Assembly: GCA_026125385.1 (NCBI GenBank)
Contig: JAHCLG010000008.1
Coordinates: 64,930-102,016, forward strand
DNA length: 37,087 nt
From: Legionellales bacterium
GTDB taxonomy: Bacteria; Pseudomonadota; Gammaproteobacteria; JAHCLG01
Direction: 5' to 3'
Every line of letters starts with the position of its first letter. Positions within the stretch are counted from its first letter, which is position 1. Shown piece by piece: positions 8,190 through 16,187 of the stretch. Below the pieces are notes generated by a model. It did not search any database. It saw only the letters and a program-made list of their open reading frames with translations, and was not told where the DNA came from. The position numbers and the translations under genes are program-made.

Positions 8190-10556
8190 ATGAAATATTT
8201 TCAAATACTCATCGTTAATTTATTCCGACTCGCCATGGTGGTATTTGTTCTTGGCGTTATTTTAGTGTGCTATTGTTATTTTTACATGCAATATAAATTA
8301 CCCGATGTTGCTGTTTTAAAAGACATGCATTTGCAAGTTCCCATGAAAATATACACTTCCGATGGAAAATTAATTGCAGAATTCGGTGAAAAACGTCGTA
8401 TTCCAGTTGAACTTCCCCAAATCCCTAAATTATTACAAGAAGCATTTTTATCTACCGAAGATCAACGTTTTTATGAACACAGTGGCGTCGATTTTATTGG
8501 ATTAATTCGTGCGGCCAAACAATTATTTTTAACCGGACGCAAAGAACAAGGTGCTAGCACCATCACTATGCAAGTCGCACGAAATTTCTTTTTATCACGC
8601 GAAAAAACTTACAGCCGTAAATTTAATGAAATTTTATTGGCTTTGCGAATTGATCATGAATTTTCCAAAGAAAAAATTTTAGAACTTTACTTAAATAAAA
8701 TTTATCTTGGTAATCGCGCGTATGGCGTGGGCGCTGCCGCGAAAGTGTATTACAACAAAACTCTCGATCAACTCACTCTTGCCGAAATGGCCATGATTGG
8801 CGGACTCGCACAAGCACCTTCTGCCAATAATCCCGTGTCCAATCCTGTCAGTGCCAAGAATCGTCGTGATCATGTTTTAAAACGCATGTATGAATTACAT
8901 TACATCGATAAAAAAGCTTATGAACAAGCTATTCTCGAACCCATCAAGGCACGTTATCACGGGCCTCAAATCCAAGTAGAAGCTATGTATCTCGCTGAAA
9001 TGGTGCGCCAAGCATTATTCGCTAAATACGGAGAAGACGCTTATACCGAAGGTTTTAGTGTGTATACGACCGTGAGCAGTAAAAATCAAACGGCTGCCAT
9101 CAAGGCCGTGCAAAAGGGTTTGTTGGCCTACACCATTCGTCGCGCCTACCCCTATCCTCTACCAACCAAAAATCTCGGGAATTATTCTCCCGACCAAAAA
9201 GAAACGTGGATTAAAGCATTACGAAAAACATCGCGAATTGGTGCTTTATTACCTGGCGCGGTAATCCATTCTGAAAAACAAACTTCGCAAATTTTATTAG
9301 CCAATGGCAAAATCGTAACGATTTCATGGAAAGGCTTGGCGTGGACAAGACGTCCACTCCAAAAGATTTTTACTGAAGGCAACGTGGTAAGAGTTTGGGA
9401 AAAATCTCCCGATGAATGGACGTTAGGCGAAGTTCCACGCGCCGAAAGTGCTTTAGTTTCATTAAATCCTGGTAATGGTGCTATTCTCGCTATTATTGGT
9501 GGCTACGATTATTATAAAAGTAAATTTAATCGCGCGACTCAAGGTGAGTTACAACCAGGATCTAGCTTTAAACCGTTTATTTATTCCGCCGCCCTAGCAC
9601 AAGGCTTTACTCTGGCAAGCATTGTCAATGACGCCCCCATTGTTATCACCATTCCAGGCCAAAAACCCTGGCGTCCACAAAACTCCGATCGCAAATTTTA
9701 CGGCCCGATGCGCTTGCGCGTGGCATTAATGCAATCGCGAAATTTAGTCTCTATTCGTTTGTTAGAGGCGATTGGTATCCCCAATGCCATCGATTATATT
9801 TCTCGGTTTGGATTTGATCCAAAACGTTTACCTCCTAATCTAACCTTAGCCTTAGGCACCGCCCAGGTTACGCCGTTAGAATTAGCCACAGGTTATGCCA
9901 CTTTTGCGAATGGGGGTTACCGAATTACGCCTTATTTTATCGATAGAATTGATGATCTCGATGGTAAAACAATTTATCAAGCTCATCCTAAAATCGCTTG
10001 CACGGCCTGCAATGATATCGATGCACTTTCACCGAATTTACCACCACCCGATCAAATCGCCCCACAAGTTATTTCTCCACAAAATGCTTTTATTATTAAT
10101 TCTGCGCTACAAGACGTTATAAAACGAGGAACTGCGCGACGCGCCTTGGACATGAAACGCAGTGATATTGCCGGAAAAACGGGAACCACTAACGATAAAT
10201 TCGACGCGTGGTTTTCAGGATTTAATGCCGATGTGATCACGACTGTGTGGGTGGGGTTTGATAATCCGCAATCATTGCGTGAATATGGCGCGCAAGCAGC
10301 TTTACCTATCTGGATTGATTACATGTCGGTGGCATTAAAAGATAAACCGGAGCACACACTACCTGAACCTCCTGGGTTAGTCTACGTACGAATTGATCCG
10401 CGAACTGGTCAACGCACAGCGCCGGGATCAAATTATGGTGAATTTGAAGTATTCCGCAAACAATATGAGCCACAATTTGAACCCTATTCCGATCAATTTA
10501 ATTACGATAATAATCCGTCTTATCAGGAGCAACAAACGGATCAACATATTTTCTAA
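8190..10556 (+). CDS. mrcA: Bifunctional penicillin-binding protein 1A
   Basis: A class A PBP that polymerises glycan strands and cross-links peptidoglycan in the periplasm, anchored by one N-terminal helix (about 8-30). The glycosyltransferase domain shows catalytic Glu90 in TEDQRFYEHSGVD, then GASTITMQVARNFFL and LELYLNKIYLG. An OB-like insert follows. The transpeptidase domain has SSFK (nucleophile Ser458, Lys461), SRN (516-518) and KTGTT (663-667). At 788 residues it is slightly shorter than E. coli PBP1a (850). Divergence from pilM is the common proteobacterial layout. The ribosome-binding site is weak. Confidence 0.96.
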   Translation: MKYFQILIVNLFRLAMVVFVLGVILVCYCYFYMQYKLPDVAVLKDMHLQVPMKIYTSDGKLIAEFGEKRRIPVELPQIPKLLQEAFLSTEDQRFYEHSGVDFIGLIRAAKQLFLTGRKEQGASTITMQVARNFFLSREKTYSRKFNEILLALRIDHEFSKEKILELYLNKIYLGNRAYGVGAAAKVYYNKTLDQLTLAEMAMIGGLAQAPSANNPVSNPVSAKNRRDHVLKRMYELHYIDKKAYEQAILEPIKARYHGPQIQVEAMYLAEMVRQALFAKYGEDAYTEGFSVYTTVSSKNQTAAIKAVQKGLLAYTIRRAYPYPLPTKNLGNYSPDQKETWIKALRKTSRIGALLPGAVIHSEKQTSQILLANGKIVTISWKGLAWTRRPLQKIFTEGNVVRVWEKSPDEWTLGEVPRAESALVSLNPGNGAILAIIGGYDYYKSKFNRATQGELQPGSSFKPFIYSAALAQGFTLASIVNDAPIVITIPGQKPWRPQNSDRKFYGPMRLRVALMQSRNLVSIRLLEAIGIPNAIDYISRFGFDPKRLPPNLTLALGTAQVTPLELATGYATFANGGYRITPYFIDRIDDLDGKTIYQAHPKIACTACNDIDALSPNLPPPDQIAPQVISPQNAFIINSALQDVIKRGTARRALDMKRSDIAGKTGTTNDKFDAWFSGFNADVITTVWVGFDNPQSLREYGAQAALPIWIDYMSVALKDKPEHTLPEPPGLVYVRIDPRTGQRTAPGSNYGEFEVFRKQYEPQFEPYSDQFNYDNNPSYQEQQTDQHIF

Positions 10557-10608
10557 TGAGTGTTTAGAGCCTTTTCAAAATCTCACGAATGAATATTCTT
10601 ATGAGGGT

Positions 10609-11139
10609 TTAACGACAACATTTCAATTTAAGACTTGGCAAAAATATTTCGTATAATGCCAACGGTTTTTTATCCAAATAAAACTGCGAACGCCGCGCCC
10701 AAATGGACTGGGTTTTATCGATCGCCATGAACTCTAATGAACTGCGCTGCATACTGGGATGTTGAAATAAATAGTAGCCTAACGGCGTATCACCGAGTTT
10801 TCCTAACGCATTATTATTATCATCCCACGTTGGCAAAGGGATCACCGTGCGAGCATACATGAAAATGATATTTTCAGAGTATAATTTCACTTCGCGCACA
10901 TGAGCGGTAGCATGATGGGGTAAATTAAGATAATTTGCTTCAGCCGCCGCGATGATAGCTTGTTTTTCAGTTAACACTTCCACTTGCAGCGGATAATTAA
11001 ATAACTGATTAAACGCTTGCGTGAAAGAACCCGCGTGAGTTAGCCATGAGAATAAATTGTTATCATGGCATTCGGCTGCAAGCGCTTCGGCATTTATCCA
11101 ACGGTTTGTTGTTAATAATCTATGTTTGAAACCTTGCAT
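10609..11139 (-). CDS. ubiC: Chorismate--pyruvate lyase (chorismate lyase)
   Basis: Splits chorismate into 4-hydroxybenzoate and pyruvate, the first committed step of ubiquinone synthesis. At 176 residues it is close to E. coli UbiC (165). Conserved blocks are HVREVKLY, ARTVIPLPTW (the Arg contacts the product), LGDTPLGYYLF, IWARRSQF and KPLALYEIFLP. The chorismate used here is made by the pathway that includes AroB and AroK. Its product is the substrate of UbiA, encoded at 24271-25116. It converges with mrcA with a 52-bp gap in which no terminator is evident. Confidence 0.92.
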   Translation of the reverse strand: MQGFKHRLLTTNRWINAEALAAECHDNNLFSWLTHAGSFTQAFNQLFNYPLQVEVLTEKQAIIAAAEANYLNLPHHATAHVREVKLYSENIIFMYARTVIPLPTWDDNNNALGKLGDTPLGYYLFQHPSMQRSSLEFMAIDKTQSIWARRSQFYLDKKPLALYEIFLPSLKLKCCR

Positions 11140-11169
11140 GGCTCACTTAATGATAATATTGTTTTTAAC

Positions 11170-12366
11170 CTAAAAGCTCTCGATGACCTCACGAATGAGG
11201 TTTATCGCTTCATCAATTTGTGGTTCATTAATAATTAATGGTGGCGCCAAACGCACCACCGTATCGTGCGTTTCTTTGCTTAAAATGCCTTTCTCTAGCA
11301 GACGTAAACAAAATTCACGACCACTCGCAATGTGCGGATCAATTTCCAAACCAATCAGTAATCCTTTGCCGCGAATCTGTGTTATCGGTGATCGAGAAAT
11401 GCTGTGTAACCGCGCAATAAAATAATCCCCCATGATTTGCGCATTTTCACATAACTGGCATTCTTCAATTAATTCGAGTGCTCGCAGGGCGACGGCAGAG
11501 GCTAAAGGATTACCTCCAAACGTACTACCATGATCGCCGGGCGTAAACACATTCATCACTTCTCGTTTAGCTAAAAATAACGAGACAGGCAACATGCCTC
11601 CTCCTAACGCTTTACCTAAAATAACCGCATCGGGAATAATATTTTCATGTTGGCACGCTAATACTTTTCCGGTACGGCCTAATCCCGTTTGAATTTCATC
11701 GCAGATTAATAATACATTATTTTCCCGACAAATTTGCTGGGCGGCTTGTAAAAATCCCGGAGGGGGTAAAATAATTCCGCCTTCACCTTGAATAGGCTCC
11801 ACTAAAAATGCCGCGGTGTTGGGCGTGATAGCTTGACGCAACGCTTCCGCATCGCCATAGGGAATTAATTTAAAGCCACTGGGAAAAGGGCCAAATCCGG
11901 CTTGGTATTGTGGCTCAGAAGACATTGCCACAATACTAATTGTGCGACCATGAAAATTGCCCTGACAAGCAATAATTTCAGCCGTATTTCCTGGAATTTT
12001 TTTGACGGTATAGGCCCATTTTCGTGCGGCTTTTAAAGCAGTTTCTACCGCTTCTGCCCCCGAATTCATCGGCAATGCCATATCAAACCCCATCATGGTG
12101 CAGGCTTTTTGCAAAAACGGAGCTAGTTTATCGCTGTAATACGCGCGTGAAATAACATTTAATTGGTGTGCTTGCGCGGTTAACGTTTTAATTAATTCTT
12201 CATTACAATGCCCGTGACTCACGGCTGAATACGCACTCATCATATCGATATAACGTTTACCCTGAACATCCCAGGCAAAAATTCCTTGCGCTTTCGTTAA
12301 AACAACCGGTAAAGGTTTGTAGTGATGCGCCCCAAATTGATTTTCTATTTCGATAAAATTCATCAT
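11170..12366 (-). CDS. rocD: Ornithine aminotransferase (ornithine--oxo-acid transaminase)
   Basis: A class III PLP aminotransferase transferring the delta-amino group of ornithine to 2-oxoglutarate, giving glutamate semialdehyde and glutamate. At 398 residues, landmarks are the substrate motif YSAVSHGHCN, PLP phosphate-binding NSGAEAVETA (about 101-110), LLICDEIQTGLGRTG with PLP-contacting Asp223, and the Schiff-base Lys252 in ILGKALGGGM. GSTFGGNPLA is the usual ornithine-aminotransferase segment. It follows the guanidino hydrolase gene by 7 bp, so the two are likely one operon and form an arginine-to-glutamate-semialdehyde route. Acetylornithine aminotransferase (ArgD) is the main alternative, but the N-terminus and context favour RocD. 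Confidence 0.88.
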   Translation of the reverse strand: MMNFIEIENQFGAHHYKPLPVVLTKAQGIFAWDVQGKRYIDMMSAYSAVSHGHCNEELIKTLTAQAHQLNVISRAYYSDKLAPFLQKACTMMGFDMALPMNSGAEAVETALKAARKWAYTVKKIPGNTAEIIACQGNFHGRTISIVAMSSEPQYQAGFGPFPSGFKLIPYGDAEALRQAITPNTAAFLVEPIQGEGGIILPPPGFLQAAQQICRENNVLLICDEIQTGLGRTGKVLACQHENIIPDAVILGKALGGGMLPVSLFLAKREVMNVFTPGDHGSTFGGNPLASAVALRALELIEECQLCENAQIMGDYFIARLHSISRSPITQIRGKGLLIGLEIDPHIASGREFCLRLLEKGILSKETHDTVVRLAPPLIINEPQIDEAINLIREVIESF

Positions 12367-12373
12367 TCACCTT

Positions 12374-13186
12374 TTATAACGCTAAGGTTAAACATTTACA
12401 CGCGCCACCCGCTTTAATAAATTCACTCATATCACAAAAATAAACTTCACAGCCTAATTGCTCGAGTATTTTCTGGGTTTCTACGCAACCACTGGGAATA
12501 ATCACCTTGTTTGCTATCACTACCGCATTACAAGCAAATAATTTTGCCTCGTGTTCTGGCACACTGAACAATTCCATTTGATGTTGCATCATTTCTTGAG
12601 ATTCTAAACTAAACGCCTGCGGCCACCAAATCGCTTGACGATCGTTAAGTGGGCAAAAACAGGTATCGAGATGATAATAATAGGAGTCAATTAATTCGCA
12701 TAATACCATTTTTTTAATGTTCATTTTTTCAAGAATATCTTGATACACTTTTTTATCGCTACGAAAGCCATGGGCTACAAATAAAATCTCACCCGCAAAT
12801 AACGCATCACCTGCCCCTTCAAAATAGGATCCTTGAAAATTCTTTTCATGATAAAAAGATAAATCGTCACCTAAGATTTCATAGCCCTGCGCTAAAAACC
12901 ATTCTTTAAAAAAACCGCGTTCACCTTGACGTTCTGGAAATCGAAAATGGGTTAAATACACTTGACGATGATGAACTAACGCTGCATTGGCAGTGAACAC
13001 CATATCCGGCCATTGTGGTTGCGGCGGGATTAATTCCACACGCGCACCACATTGTTGAATAGTTTCGTACAACGCTTGCCATTGTTGTTGAGCTAAGGTG
13101 CGATTAACCTGCGTGGTTTTTTTCATCCAAGGATTAATTTCATAGACAACATCGTAATAATCCGGTTGACACATTAAAATTTGCAT
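12374..13186 (-). CDS. Amidinotransferase-fold guanidino hydrolase, likely ArgZ-type arginine dihydrolase
   Basis: At 270 residues this is a pentein-fold (DDAH/arginine-deiminase/amidinotransferase) enzyme. Visible landmarks are YEINPWM (Asn18), PDMVFTANAAL (Asp61, Asn67), RFPERQGE, YFEGAGDAL (Glu123, Asp127), the catalytic His172 in YYYHLDTCFCPL, and a near-C-terminal Cys265 in GGACKCLTL as nucleophile. As I recall, the cyanobacterial arginine dihydrolase ArgZ/AgrE, which turns arginine into ornithine, CO2 and ammonia, has Asn at the two positions where deiminases have Asp, matching Asn18 and Asn67. The adjacent ornithine aminotransferase supports ornithine as product. Dimethylargininase is the alternative. 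The upstream region, including the SD AGGAAA, lies inside direct repeat R1. Confidence 0.75.
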   Translation of the reverse strand: MQILMCQPDYYDVVYEINPWMKKTTQVNRTLAQQQWQALYETIQQCGARVELIPPQPQWPDMVFTANAALVHHRQVYLTHFRFPERQGERGFFKEWFLAQGYEILGDDLSFYHEKNFQGSYFEGAGDALFAGEILFVAHGFRSDKKVYQDILEKMNIKKMVLCELIDSYYYHLDTCFCPLNDRQAIWWPQAFSLESQEMMQHQMELFSVPEHEAKLFACNAVVIANKVIIPSGCVETQKILEQLGCEVYFCDMSEFIKAGGACKCLTLAL

Positions 13187-13188
13187 TG

Positions 13189-13260
13189 AGTTTCCTATTG
13201 TTAACTAGGTCTTGTTTCAAAAAGACAGTGATAACGCAAAATTGGCAAAACTGCAACTAT
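13189..13260. repeat. Direct repeat R1 flanking the toxin-antitoxin module
   Basis: 72 bp that recur at 13991-14062 (R2) in the same orientation with about 63 of 72 bases identical by eye. The best-conserved cores are AGACAGTGATAACGCAAAA and CAAAACTGCAACTAT. R1 starts two bases upstream of the ArgZ-like start codon and contains its Shine-Dalgarno and, presumably, its promoter on the minus strand. Confidence 0.85.
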
Positions 13261-13305
13261 TTCGGTCGGGTGGGAAAATAAGCAATTATAGATGTTCCCA
13301 CTTTG

Positions 13306-13314
13306 TGCTATACT
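13306..13314 (+). promoter_or_regulatory. Extended -10 promoter for the toxin-antitoxin operon
   Basis: TGCTATACT (13306-13314) is an extended -10 element (TGn plus TATACT). It is 34 bp upstream of the antitoxin ATG. No good -35 is present, as is common with extended -10 promoters. Confidence 0.5.
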
Positions 13315-13348
13315 TTTATCATGTACTCAAACAATAACAGGTGAAATT

Positions 13349-13624
13349 ATGGTCCGCCCGCTAAAAACACTTAAACCCGACGCCAAAGGCAGGATCTATC
13401 TCGGAGAATTAGCCGAAGGTATTAGCAGCTTTGCCGTGCACGTTGATAAACATCACCGCATTATTTTAGATCCGCTGGTAGAAATTCCTGCTCGCGAAAA
13501 GTGGCTATTTGATAATAAATCTGCATTACAAGCAGTAAAACAAGGTCTTGAGGAAGCCAAAGAGGGAAAGCTGCATGACTTGGGTAGTTTTGCAAAATAT
13601 GCTAACAAAGATGAAACGGAATAA
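13349..13624 (+). CDS. Antitoxin of a type II toxin-antitoxin pair
   Basis: A 91-residue protein beginning MVRPLKTLKPDAKGRIYLG. The open frame extends to 13292, but AGGTGA seven bases before the ATG at 13349 and family length point to this start. The N-terminal part (KGRIYLGELAEGISSFAVHV, then HHRIILDPLVEIP) looks like an AbrB-like swapped-hairpin DNA-binding fold. The C-terminal part (EKWLFDNKSALQAVKQGLEE) is helical and probably neutralises the toxin. Its stop overlaps the toxin ATG by one base (TAATG), the classic TA arrangement. It probably autoregulates the promoter at 13306-13314. Confidence 0.75.
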   Translation: MVRPLKTLKPDAKGRIYLGELAEGISSFAVHVDKHHRIILDPLVEIPAREKWLFDNKSALQAVKQGLEEAKEGKLHDLGSFAKYANKDETE

Positions 13625-13917
13625 TGTTTAAGCTGCAATTTACGCCTGTTGCAAAATCACAACTAGCACTGCTACAACAAGATAAAAGCTTAGCAAAACG
13701 ATTAAAAGCCGTCTTAAAAGCGCTCGATTACTTGGAAAAAAATCCGCGACACCCAGGTTTAAATACCCATAAATATACTGCAATTACTGGCCACAATGGC
13801 GAGGAAGTGTTTGAGGCTTACGCAGAAAATAACACACCTGCTGCTTATCGCATATTCTGGTGCTATGGCCCTGGAAAAGAAAAAATCACTATCATTGCCA
13901 TCACCCCTCATCCATAA
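13624..13917 (+). CDS. RelE/ParE-family toxin
   Basis: At 97 residues this has the RelE/ParE-fold layout. An N-terminal strand (MFKLQFTPVAKSQLALL) is followed by two helices (KSLAKRLKAVLKALDYLEK) and a beta sheet with HKYTAITGHNGEEVFEAYA and AYRIFWCYGPGKEKITIIAI. It probably acts as an mRNA interferase or gyrase inhibitor, and the sequence alone does not decide which. The start is fixed by the one-base overlap with the antitoxin stop. The whole module lies between direct repeats R1 and R2, which suggests arrival or rearrangement as a cassette. Confidence 0.75.
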   Translation: MFKLQFTPVAKSQLALLQQDKSLAKRLKAVLKALDYLEKNPRHPGLNTHKYTAITGHNGEEVFEAYAENNTPAAYRIFWCYGPGKEKITIIAITPHP

Positions 13918-13990
13918 AATAACAATAAATCCAACCATAGTCGGATCATAACTCACAAAGGCTTAACCATTTTAGCGGTTTAATCGATCA

Positions 13991-14062
13991 AGTTTCTTAT
14001 TATTAACTAACTCTTATTTCAAACAGACAGTGATAACGCAAAACTCACAAAACTGCAACTAT
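13991..14062. repeat. Direct repeat R2 flanking the toxin-antitoxin module
   Basis: Second copy of R1 (see 13189-13260), about 802 bp downstream and in the same orientation. It ends 11 bp before the stop codon of the Asp-run protein gene and does not precede a gene start, so it looks like a displaced duplicate of the ArgZ-like gene's upstream region. Confidence 0.85.
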
Positions 14063-14073
14063 GTCGTTGGCGA

Positions 14074-15879
14074 TTACGGTCGCAAAAATAGGCCTAACGT
14101 ACTATTAGAAACAGTATAATCTGTGGGGAAACCATCCTCGGAAGGTAACCCCGTATTATTATCATCAGGCTTGGGTTGCTGCTGCATAAGTTGAGCTAAT
14201 TGATACATTTGTTGGTCAGTCATTGCAATAGTTGATGCTGGATTAGTATGAATAACATGTTGCGGATCTGGAGTAGCGGGCTTTGGAGGTAATGGTTTTG
14301 CTTGTGCTGCTGGTGCGCTATCAGCTGTTATTACTATTGGATTTCCAGCATTATTTCCAGAAAATAGAGAATAGGGGGACGGAAATACATTGGTTGATTC
14401 CGAGCAAGGTGGTTGTGAAGAAGTATTACTTGTCACAGCCGAGGATGATATTAAATGCAGGCAAGACGCTTGTGAAGAAGTAGCCCCTAAGACTGCGCTA
14501 GCTTGTGAGTTTGATGATGAGGGTAATAATTGATCTGAAGTTGCTAAATGCGGACAATCTGATTGACCCACTGCGGTAACAACCTCACAATCAACTGCTG
14601 AGTAATTAGTTTGCTTCGCCGATTTAGGGTCACGTGGATTGGGTATTTCAGTCGTTGCTGCACGCTTTTGTCTGGATGAATGCTTTACTGATGACTGGGT
14701 GATTGCAGAGAAACGTAAATCAACGGCTGATTTTAACAACGAACTTTCATTTTTCTTTAATTCCGCTTGATGAGATTCCTCATCATAATCTTGCTCCTCA
14801 ACGTCATCATCATCATCGTCATCATCATCGTCATCATCATCGTCATCATCATCGTCATCATCATCGTCATCATCAAAATCACTATCTGAAAAACTCAAAT
14901 CATCATTTGATTGAGAAGCTTTCTTTAATTCCGCTTGATAATTCTGATTAAAGCTCATGAGAAATTTTCTTAATGCAATAGATGCGTTTTCAAACCAGTT
15001 CATAGAGTACAGTGATTCCAAAAAGATAACTGTATCACCATCGTTTATAAAAAACTGTGAAAACCAATAACAGATATGAAAAAATTCATTCATTGTGTAG
15101 TCGCTGGCGTTTGGTGTAAAAATTTTTTTATACCAAGTCTTAATGAAACTTCCAGAAATTTCACTGATATTTTTTAAGATAGATTTTAACGGAGCATAAA
15201 ATGATTGATAAATTAAGTTTGATAAAATTTCGGCGTACGATTCTGAAGGTATTCCAGAAAAAAATGCTTTTACAGCGTTAATATCATCTTTCGAAAAATG
15301 ATCTTCCGCGATATTAGATGTTTCAATATTGATTTCCGCTATTTTTTTGAGCAAAGATTCTGGGAGAGAATTATCTGGAATATATTTTTGGCATGCCAAA
15401 TAAAAACCATAAAATTCCATTATGTCTTTTGGTAAAACGGGGTTGCTTATAATAAGCTCGCTCTTGTCACTCTCCATTTTCGCCAAAAAATTATTTTGAT
15501 AATTTTTGATAACCGCATCCGTTAACTTGCCCAAGAAACTTCTTTGAAACTTATCGCACTTATCTATAAATTCTAACCGATATTTCCGTATTGTTTGAGG
15601 TGAGCTACTGCTGGATGTGGTTCCAGTATTTCTAATGATTTGATTTCTAAATTGAAATAAAACATACCTTGAAATTTTAACATGGTTTTCAAAAAAAACA
15701 TTCTGGTTTCTTAGCGGATAATTAATGCAACCAACAATCAAAGCCAGCATTAAATGCTGAGGCCAACTGAATTTATTGCTATCACGGTTCGAATTATTTA
15801 TAAGATTTTCATACTGCTTGTAAATATGCTGAGCTGTGCTATTTAAATCTCTTAGCCTGTTAACTTCTTCGCTAAACAT
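14074..15879 (-). CDS. Unrecognised 601-residue protein with a 24-aspartate run, possible secreted effector
   Basis: No family recognised. The N-terminal 330 residues are mostly helical and Lys/Asn/Ser/Phe-rich (for example SSFIKTWYKKIF after an ISEISG segment near 245-255), with no signal peptide. Residues 336-359 are 24 consecutive Asp, flanked on each side by QAELKK (315-320 and 371-376). A basic patch RQKR (403-406) follows, then about 190 residues of Ser/Ala/Pro/Gln-rich low complexity ending MYQLAQLMQQQPKPDDN and STLGLFLRP. The composition resembles Legionellales type IV-secreted effectors, which is inference only. AAGAGG directly precedes the ATG, and TATAAT (15915-15920, minus) is a possible -10. 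It is flanked by R2 and the copy B palindromes, so this is an accessory locus. Confidence 0.7.
   Translation of the reverse strand: MFSEEVNRLRDLNSTAQHIYKQYENLINNSNRDSNKFSWPQHLMLALIVGCINYPLRNQNVFFENHVKISRYVLFQFRNQIIRNTGTTSSSSSPQTIRKYRLEFIDKCDKFQRSFLGKLTDAVIKNYQNNFLAKMESDKSELIISNPVLPKDIMEFYGFYLACQKYIPDNSLPESLLKKIAEINIETSNIAEDHFSKDDINAVKAFFSGIPSESYAEILSNLIYQSFYAPLKSILKNISEISGSFIKTWYKKIFTPNASDYTMNEFFHICYWFSQFFINDGDTVIFLESLYSMNWFENASIALRKFLMSFNQNYQAELKKASQSNDDLSFSDSDFDDDDDDDDDDDDDDDDDDDDDDDDVEEQDYDEESHQAELKKNESSLLKSAVDLRFSAITQSSVKHSSRQKRAATTEIPNPRDPKSAKQTNYSAVDCEVVTAVGQSDCPHLATSDQLLPSSSNSQASAVLGATSSQASCLHLISSSAVTSNTSSQPPCSESTNVFPSPYSLFSGNNAGNPIVITADSAPAAQAKPLPPKPATPDPQHVIHTNPASTIAMTDQQMYQLAQLMQQQPKPDDNNTGLPSEDGFPTDYTVSNSTLGLFLRP
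14752..14939. repeat. Internal coding repeat: 12-bp microsatellite flanked by 20-bp direct repeats
   Basis: Positions 14803-14874 are 24 Asp codons on the minus strand, largely a GTCATCATCATC 12-bp unit repeated about five times on the plus strand. The 20-bp sequence TTTCTTTAATTCCGCTTGAT occurs exactly at 14752-14771 and again at 14920-14939, encoding QAELKK on both sides. Both structures favour slippage and recombination that would change Asp-run length in frame. Confidence 0.9.
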
Positions 15880-15947
15880 CCTCTTACCTTTTTATTATTG
15901 GTGAACTGCCAAGGATTATAATATCGTATTATTAACACATTATGTAA

Positions 15948-16145
15948 ATATACCGCTCGCCAATGAAGATGCGGGATAAAAAGATGGCGAGCGGTATATC
16001 TTTTTATTGATGAGCGGCACGAGCAAAGCTCGTGCTCGCTCACCAAGGGGGAAAATCGCGATTTTCCCCCTTGGAAACCCCCATCGCGATGAGTGGCGCT
16101 TCAAGATGCTCACCGCATCTTGAAGCTCGTTGGGTATATACTCAA
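15948..16145. repeat. Cluster of nested palindromes, dispersed repeat copy B
   Basis: Five structures stand side by side. (1) A 14-bp inverted repeat, 15948-15961 with 15986-15999, loop 24. (2) A two-part hairpin, TGAGCG (16011-16016) with CGCTCA (16037-16042) around CACGAGC-AAA-GCTCGTG (16018-16034). (3) A perfect 32-bp palindrome, 16043-16074, centred at 16058/16059. (4) GCTTCAAGATGC-TCACC-GCATCTTGAAGC (16098-16126). (5) TTGGGTATATACTCAA (16130-16145). It fills most of the 308-bp region between the Asp-run gene and folB. Parts recur near 8.03 and 29.1-29.3 kb. None has the T-tract of a canonical terminator. Confidence 0.85.
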
Positions 16146-16187
16146 AACGATGGGATTTTGGGCATGAAGAGTATATTCGTTTAATCG

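Noticed and set aside
13189-14062. The R1/R2 pair as a target-site duplication of a transposon
   Set aside because: 72 bp with about 13% divergence is far longer than usual target duplications, and no transposase or terminal inverted repeats lie between them.
14803-14874. The regular 12-bp repeats as a CRISPR-like array
   Set aside because: There are no spacers; the array is a coding microsatellite for Asp in frame.
14703-14951. Plus-strand frame encoding a His-rich repeat protein (RHHHR units)
   Set aside because: It is the antisense shadow of the Asp-codon microsatellite in the 601-residue gene; the His/Arg pattern follows from the 12-bp unit.
15852-16046. 64-codon minus-strand open frame upstream of the Asp-run gene
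   Set aside because: It runs through the palindromic repeats, and its composition follows the repeat sequence, not a protein family.
16043-16074. Perfect 32-bp palindrome read as a rho-independent terminator
   Set aside because: It has no loop and no T-tract after the stem, and it is part of a larger repeat cluster shared with other loci.
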